Positions 60,465 to 64,000 of a DNA stretch of 64,000 nt are shown here, one piece after another (within the stretch, counting starts at the first letter, position 1; each line of letters starts with the position of its first letter). Position numbers and translations under genes: made by a program. The notes below the pieces were generated by a model. That model was not told the origin of the DNA and made no database searches. It saw only the letters and a list, made by a program, of their open reading frames with translations. This DNA is from an uncultured Paracoccaceae bacterium (lineage in GTDB: Bacteria; Pseudomonadota; Alphaproteobacteria; Rhodobacterales; Rhodobacteraceae), in the NCBI GenBank assembly GCA_947494445.1, contig CANLVD010000001.1:782231-846230 (forward strand), read 5' to 3'.

Positions 60465-60828
60465 CACCGATAATATCTTCGCAAAGATCCTGCGCGGAGA
60501 GATCCCCAACAACACCGTTGTGGAAACCGAGCATTCGCTGGCGTTCCACGACATCAACCCGCATGCGCCTGTCCATGTGCTGGTGATCCCCAAGGGACCT
60601 TACGTGACGTTCGATCATTTTGCGTCCGAGGCCTCGGACGCCGAGATCATCGACTTCAACCGCACTGTTGCGAAAGTGGCCGAGATGCTGGAAGTCACGC
60701 CGGGTGCTGGCCATGGCGGATATCGTCTGATTTCAAATGCCGGCGAAGCTGGCGTTCAGGAAGTGCCGCATCTGCATGTTCATATTGCAGGTGGCCATCG
60801 CTTGGGGCGGATGCTCAGCCCCAGATAG
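60451..60828 (+). CDS. HIT family hydrolase
   Basis: A 125-aa histidine-triad nucleotide-binding protein. The signature HLHVHIAGGHRLG at about residues 108-120 holds the catalytic His; NIFAKILRGEIPNNTVVETE opens the domain as in HinT-like proteins, and HVLVIPKGPYVTFDHF follows. HinT enzymes hydrolyse adenosine phosphoramidates. The start ATG 60451 lies within the end of the glycosyltransferase gene (14-bp overlap). It ends convergently to the first fasciclin gene. Confidence 0.95.
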   Translation: MYVYDTDNIFAKILRGEIPNNTVVETEHSLAFHDINPHAPVHVLVIPKGPYVTFDHFASEASDAEIIDFNRTVAKVAEMLEVTPGAGHGGYRLISNAGEAGVQEVPHLHVHIAGGHRLGRMLSPR

Positions 60829-60838
60829 GGGGTGGAGC

Positions 60839-60861
60839 GGGCCGGAGGTATCCCCCGGCCC
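60839..60861. terminator. hairpin between HIT and fasciclin genes
   Basis: GGGCCGG (60839-60845) pairs with CCGGCCC (60855-60861) across 9 nt in the 44-bp gap between the convergent stops. T-runs are absent, so termination efficiency is uncertain. Confidence 0.45.
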
Positions 60862-60872
60862 AAACAATGCGA

Positions 60873-61385
60873 TCACTTCGGCAGCATGACGGCATCGATC
60901 ACGTGGATCACACCGTTGGATGCCTCGACATCCGCTGCAATCACGGTTGCATTCTCGACTTTCACACCATCGGTGCCGTCAAGATGCAGCGTGCCGCCCT
61001 GTACGGTTCCGATGCGACCTTTCTTGCCAACCAGATCAGCAGCCATCGCCTTGCCCGGCACCACATGATAGGTCAGGATCGACACAAGCTGATCCTTGTT
61101 CTCGGGCTTGAGCAGGGTTTCAACCGTGCCTTCTGGCAGGGCAGCGAATGCCTCATCGGTGGGGGCAAACACTGTAAACGGGCCGGGGCCCTTGAGGGTG
61201 TCGACCAGCCCAGCAGCGGTTACCGCTGCAACCAGTGTGTTGAAGCTGCCGGCGCCTACGGCCACATCCACGATGTCACCAGGGCCGGTTGCAGCAGAGC
61301 TTGCCTCCATTGGCATGTCACAGGCGGCAAGGCCAAGGGCGGCAACGCTGAAGGCAGCGGCGGTGAAGAAGCGACGATTGATCAT
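60873..61385 (-). CDS. fasciclin-domain lipoprotein (copy 1)
   Basis: A 170-aa protein: signal with lipobox LAAC (residues about 18-21), a short linker, then one fasciclin (FAS1) domain. [20 protein letters not shown] near residues 66-85 and [10 protein letters not shown] near 105 are the conserved H1/H2-type boxes, ending [19 protein letters not shown]1 domains mediate adhesion; in Rhodobacter and relatives such proteins appear in stress regulons. Roughly 40 consecutive residues of its core are identical to copy 2 just upstream, but many codons differ. ATG 61385 is 78 bp after copy 2. Confidence 0.93.
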   Translation of the reverse strand: MINRRFFTAAAFSVAALGLAACDMPMEASSAATGPGDIVDVAVGAGSFNTLVAAVTAAGLVDTLKGPGPFTVFAPTDEAFAALPEGTVETLLKPENKDQLVSILTYHVVPGKAMAADLVGKKGRIGTVQGGTLHLDGTDGVKVENATVIAADVEASNGVIHVIDAVMLPK

Positions 61386-61425
61386 TGGTCTGTCCAGTCT
61401 TTTTTGATGTTCTGGTTTTGGGAAA

Positions 61426-61450
61426 GGCCCGCCCCGAGATGGGGCGGACC
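61426..61450 (-). terminator. hairpin between the two fasciclin genes
   Basis: On the minus strand a 10-base arm (61441-61450) pairs with 61426-61435, core CCGCCCC/GGGGCGG with one G-U pair, loop ATCTC-like of 5 nt. It lies 13 bases after the copy-2 stop and is followed by TTTCCC. It could attenuate read-through into copy 1. Confidence 0.6.
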
Positions 61451-61463
61451 CGGTGTCCGCGAA

Positions 61464-61952
61464 TTACTCAGGCAGGATCACGGCATCGATCACGTGGATC
61501 ACACCATTGGATGCCTCGATGTCGGCCGAGACAACATTTGCCCCGTCGACCTTGACGCCGTCAGTGGCATCGATTGCCACGTTGGAGCCTTGAACAGTCG
61601 CGGTCTCAAGCGCCTTGCCTGCGATATCGCCGGACATCACTTTGCCGGGCAGCACGTGATAAGTCAGAATCGAGACAAGCTGATCCTTGTTTTCGGGCTT
61701 GAGCAGGGTCTCGACGGTGCCTTCGGGCAGGGCAGCAAAAGCCTCGTCTGTCGGGGCGAATACTGTGAATGGGCCATCGCCCTTCAACGTGTCGACCAGA
61801 CCGGCGGCGGTCACGGCGGCGACCAGCGTGCCGAAGCTGCCAGCGCCAACGGCTGTATCCACGATGTCTTTCGAATGGCCGTCGGCGAAAGCTGCGCTGC
61901 CCATCAGGGACAAACCGGCGGCTGCGGAAATCAGGAAGTTGCGGCGGTACAT
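61464..61952 (-). CDS. fasciclin-domain secreted protein (copy 2)
   Basis: A 162-aa protein. A Sec signal peptide ([20 protein letters not shown], cleavage after AFA) is followed by one FAS1 domain with [12 protein letters not shown] near residue 62 and [12 protein letters not shown] near 103, ending [16 protein letters not shown]. Unlike copy 1 it has no lipobox Cys, so it should be soluble in the periplasm or secreted. It lies upstream of copy 1 on the same strand and is probably transcribed first. Confidence 0.93.
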   Translation of the reverse strand: MYRRNFLISAAAGLSLMGSAAFADGHSKDIVDTAVGAGSFGTLVAAVTAAGLVDTLKGDGPFTVFAPTDEAFAALPEGTVETLLKPENKDQLVSILTYHVLPGKVMSGDIAGKALETATVQGSNVAIDATDGVKVDGANVVSADIEASNGVIHVIDAVILPE

Positions 61953-62317
61953 GTGTTACTCCTCATTGGTTTTTTGACGGCCCGTCGCGGGTCGTTGCAG
62001 AGGGGTACGCCGGTCTGTGACCTCCGGTTTTCACATTGAAATTTTCGTGAGCACCTTGATTTTCAAGAAGGCTCGCTAAGCCTGGTTGAAATTTCGTTTC
62101 CACTCACAATCAGTTCAACCAGATTACAAAAATTGTCGTGATCCATCCCAAACGAAGCTTCATGCGGTGTCAGGAACGCCCTGAATTCGCGGGCGTTTGA
62201 TCCGGTTCTCTTAAGTTTCCTGTAACAATACCGACGCAAACGTGAGTGCGCTTGTTTTGAATCCGCCTTATTCCTCGTCCAGATGAGATACGTGACAAGT
62301 TGTGAAAGGGACAAACC
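61953..62317. other. 365-bp divergent intergenic region between fasciclin copy 2 and msrP
   Basis: It carries both promoters. On the plus strand TGATCC (62198-62203) and TAACAA (62223-62228) are 19 bases apart; the first box equals the -35 of sigma-E (RpoE-type) promoters in Rhodobacter, the second fits its -10 poorly. A minus-strand 83-codon frame (62063-62314) lacks a family match and a ribosome site. Confidence 0.4.
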
Positions 62318-63256
62318 ATGCTGATCAAGGACGCCGATCCGATCAAATCATCCGAGATTACGTCCAAGGACGCGTTTCTCAATCGCAGAACTTTGCTGGC
62401 AGGAACGGCCGGACTGATTGCACTTGGTGCGACCTCGAAAAAGGCAGAGGCAGCAAAACTGTCCTTTGCCAAAAGCCGCCTGTCAACGTCTGAGAAGCCG
62501 ACCCCTTATGACATCGTCACAGGCTACAACAATTTCTACGAGTTCGGTTATGGCAAGGAAGATCCGGCGAAATATGCCGATGCCCTGACAACAAAGCCCT
62601 GGACCGTGAAAATCGATGGTTTGGTCGACAAGCCCGGCAATTATGCACTCGAAGATCTTGTAAAGCCCGCCAAGCTGGAAGAGCGGATCTACCGGTTCCG
62701 CTGTGTCGAGGCTTGGTCAATGGTCGTACCATGGGTCGGGTTTCAATTGTCAGACCTGCTGAACCGTGTCGGCGTACAAAGCGGCGGCAAGTATGTCGCG
62801 TTCGAGACGTTGGTGCGCCCCGAAGAAATGCGCGGCCAGCGTGGCATCGCCAACCTCAACTGGCCATATCGCGAAGGCTTGCGGATGGATGAGGCGATGA
62901 ACCCCCTGACCATTCTGGCCAATGGTGTCTACGGTGAAGAACTGCCGAACCAGAACGGCGCACCCTTGCGCCTTGTGGTGCCGTGGAAATATGGCTTCAA
63001 AAGCATCAAGTCGATCGTGCGCATCTCGGTCACGTCAAGGCAGCCGGAAAACACCTGGAAGATGCAGGCCTCAAACGAATATGGCTTCTTTGCGAATGTG
63101 AACCCAGAAGTCGATCACCCCCGTTGGTCGCAGGCCAGCGAGCGTCCGGTCAGTGGTGGTCTGTTTGCAAAACGCAAACCGACCCAGATGTTCAATGGCT
63201 ATGCAGACCAGGTCGCCGGCATGTATGCGGGCATGGATCTGAGAAAGTTCTACTGA
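62318..63256 (+). CDS. msrP: protein-methionine-sulfoxide reductase catalytic subunit MsrP
   Basis: A 312-aa periplasmic molybdoenzyme (YedY) that reduces methionine sulfoxide in envelope proteins. A twin-arginine signal is visible near residues 24-47 ([19 protein letters not shown]). The molybdenum-ligand Cys is in [15 protein letters not shown] near residue 128. The substrate pocket segment [14 protein letters not shown] and [20 protein letters not shown] near 210-229 follow the sulfite-oxidase fold. It is followed by msrQ after 5 bases, and both form the standard msrPQ operon. Confidence 0.97.
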   Translation: MLIKDADPIKSSEITSKDAFLNRRTLLAGTAGLIALGATSKKAEAAKLSFAKSRLSTSEKPTPYDIVTGYNNFYEFGYGKEDPAKYADALTTKPWTVKIDGLVDKPGNYALEDLVKPAKLEERIYRFRCVEAWSMVVPWVGFQLSDLLNRVGVQSGGKYVAFETLVRPEEMRGQRGIANLNWPYREGLRMDEAMNPLTILANGVYGEELPNQNGAPLRLVVPWKYGFKSIKSIVRISVTSRQPENTWKMQASNEYGFFANVNPEVDHPRWSQASERPVSGGLFAKRKPTQMFNGYADQVAGMYAGMDLRKFY

Positions 63257-63261
63257 CGCCC

Positions 63262-63888
63262 ATGTCTGTTGCGATGACGATCAATTCAGGTCTGCGCCGT
63301 GTACCGGTCTGGCCCTTCTACTTTCTGTTCCTGCTGCCCATGCCGGTGTTCTTCTGGTGGGCTTTGAACGGCGAGTTGGGCGCAGATCCTGTGAAAGTGC
63401 TGGAACACCGCTCGGGCCTCTTTGCCCTGCAGTTCCTGATCGCATCTCTGGTCGTCACGCCGCTTCTGCGTCTTACCCGGGTGAACCTGATCCGGTTTCG
63501 CCGGATGCTTGGCCTGATGGCGTTTTTCTATGCTGTGGCTCATCTGACTGTGTTTCTTGTGCTGGATCTGCAACTGGTAGGATCGCTTCTCGTCTCGGAG
63601 TTGACCAAGCGCCCCTATATCGTTGTCGGCATGACCGGGTTTCTGGCGCTTGTCCCACTGGCACTAACCTCAAACGACTGGTCGATCCGTAAGTTGGGGG
63701 CCGCCCGCTGGGGCAAGCTGCACAAGCTTGCCTATCTGGCTTTGGCTGCAGGTGCAGTGCATTTCATGTGGTCAGTCAAAGCATGGCCATTGGAGCCTGT
63801 CGCCTATCTCGTTGGAGCTGCCCTTCTGCTTGGTTGGCGGGTCCGGACGGCTCGCAAACGCAAACGCCGGAACCTGCAAACAGCCTGA
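63262..63888 (+). CDS. msrQ: haem-binding membrane subunit MsrQ
   Basis: A 208-aa inner-membrane haem b protein (YedZ) passing electrons from the respiratory chain or flavin reductase to MsrP. Five or six helices are visible; histidines lie in VAHLTVFLVLDLQL (near residue 92) and in KLHKLAYLALAAGAVHFMWS (near 152-171), the probable haem ligands. RVNLIRFRRMLGLMAFFYAV precedes the first. ATG 63262 starts 5 bases after msrP, and the longer frame to 62983 lies within msrP. Confidence 0.95.
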   Translation: MSVAMTINSGLRRVPVWPFYFLFLLPMPVFFWWALNGELGADPVKVLEHRSGLFALQFLIASLVVTPLLRLTRVNLIRFRRMLGLMAFFYAVAHLTVFLVLDLQLVGSLLVSELTKRPYIVVGMTGFLALVPLALTSNDWSIRKLGAARWGKLHKLAYLALAAGAVHFMWSVKAWPLEPVAYLVGAALLLGWRVRTARKRKRRNLQTA

Positions 63889-63931
63889 GCAAACTTTCGC
63901 AAAAAAAATGTCACGAAAGCTCTTTTAGGGG

Positions 63932-63960
63932 TTGCGCGACTCTTTGGTGGTGCGTAGATA
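63932..63960 (+). promoter_or_regulatory. candidate rrn-type promoter at the right edge
   Basis: TTGCGC (63932-63937) and TAGATA (63955-63960) are spaced by exactly 17 bases, preceded by an A-rich run (63899-63908) and followed by GC-rich bases. This arrangement resembles ribosomal RNA operon promoters of Rhodobacteraceae. The transcribed gene would lie beyond the window. Confidence 0.4.
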
Positions 63961-64000
63961 GCGCTTCACCGGCGGCGCTGAGGTGTTGTTGGAAACGAAA

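Noticed and set aside
60867..62039. 390-codon plus-strand frame opposite the two fasciclin genes, with repeated DHVDHT-like units
   Set aside because: The repeat arises from the tandem duplication on the minus strand; the fasciclin frames are strongly supported.
62063..62314. 83-codon minus-strand frame upstream of msrP
   Set aside because: No ribosome site or homologue recognised, and it would fill a divergent promoter region.
1..64000. CRISPR arrays, insertion sequences, prophage genes, tRNA genes
   Set aside because: No regularly spaced repeats, transposase or integrase frames, or cloverleaf-forming intergenic sequences were seen. tRNAscan-SE would be the decisive test for tRNAs.

Overview
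The window reads as one continuous stretch of alphaproteobacterial chromosome, most likely from the Roseobacter group (Rhodobacteraceae/Roseobacteraceae). Four things support this: the GC-rich coding bias that opens long false frames opposite almost every gene; the F0 gene order atpI-atpB-atpE-atpF'-atpF with two b-type subunits; a mitofilin-like (alphaproteobacterial Mic60) gene between hemD and a HemY homologue; and a complete-looking Entner-Doudoroff block. I see no insertion sequence, prophage, integrase, CRISPR array, tRNA or rRNA gene inside the window. A promoter-like sequence at the extreme right end could drive an rRNA operon that lies outside it.

Layout. 1-8.3 kb: a DapC-like aminotransferase cut by the left edge, an amidase, a UbiH-type FAD hydroxylase, a Trm112/LON-domain/thioredoxin/HD cluster on the minus strand, ahcY and a small secreted protein. 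8.7-15 kb: an extensin-like protein, an isolated creatinase, DUF1761 and a tsaD-gpsA-YciI-EVE run divergent from hemD. 15-21 kb: the Mic60-like and HemY-like envelope proteins, then an unusual pair made of a 243-aa helical protein and a 721-aa repeat-plus-glycosyltransferase protein. 21-28.5 kb: aspartate-type aminotransferase and the zwf-edd-(FMN protein)-eda-pgi block. 28.7-35.3 kb: HpcH/HpaI aldolase, a MurJ-family flippase, metK, pntB and pntA. 35.5-43.7 kb: small proteins, an MscS channel, dapA, a lytic transglycosylase, an EamA transporter, mnmD divergent from an MnmC-like FAD oxidoreductase, and an FMN reductase. 43.8-51.5 kb: smc, a PAS protein, an ArsR regulator and the ATP synthase F0 operon. 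51.5-57 kb: a TetR-PspA-YiaAB-type envelope-stress module, a cysteine-bearing acidic lipoprotein, a FadR-type regulator, an OmpA lipoprotein and an AraC-Ogt fusion. 57-64 kb: nth, a PfkB kinase, a GT14 glycosyltransferase, a HIT protein, two tandem fasciclin proteins and msrPQ.

How they work together. Central carbon and redox genes dominate: Zwf, Edd, Eda and Pgi with the proton-pumping transhydrogenase PntAB and the F0 sector. AhcY and MetK represent the methyl cycle. Envelope upkeep is represented by PspA/YiaAB, MsrPQ, OmpA, Slt, MscS and fasciclins.

The clearest non-coding signals are three TGAAC-N3-GTTCA palindromes over the pspA promoter, two 16-bp palindromes upstream of arsR, two strong hairpins between atpE and atpF', and paired dyads in the ahcY leader. 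The best candidate for an undescribed system is the 18.1-21.0 kb glycosyltransferase/companion pair. The TetR-controlled PspA module comes next.
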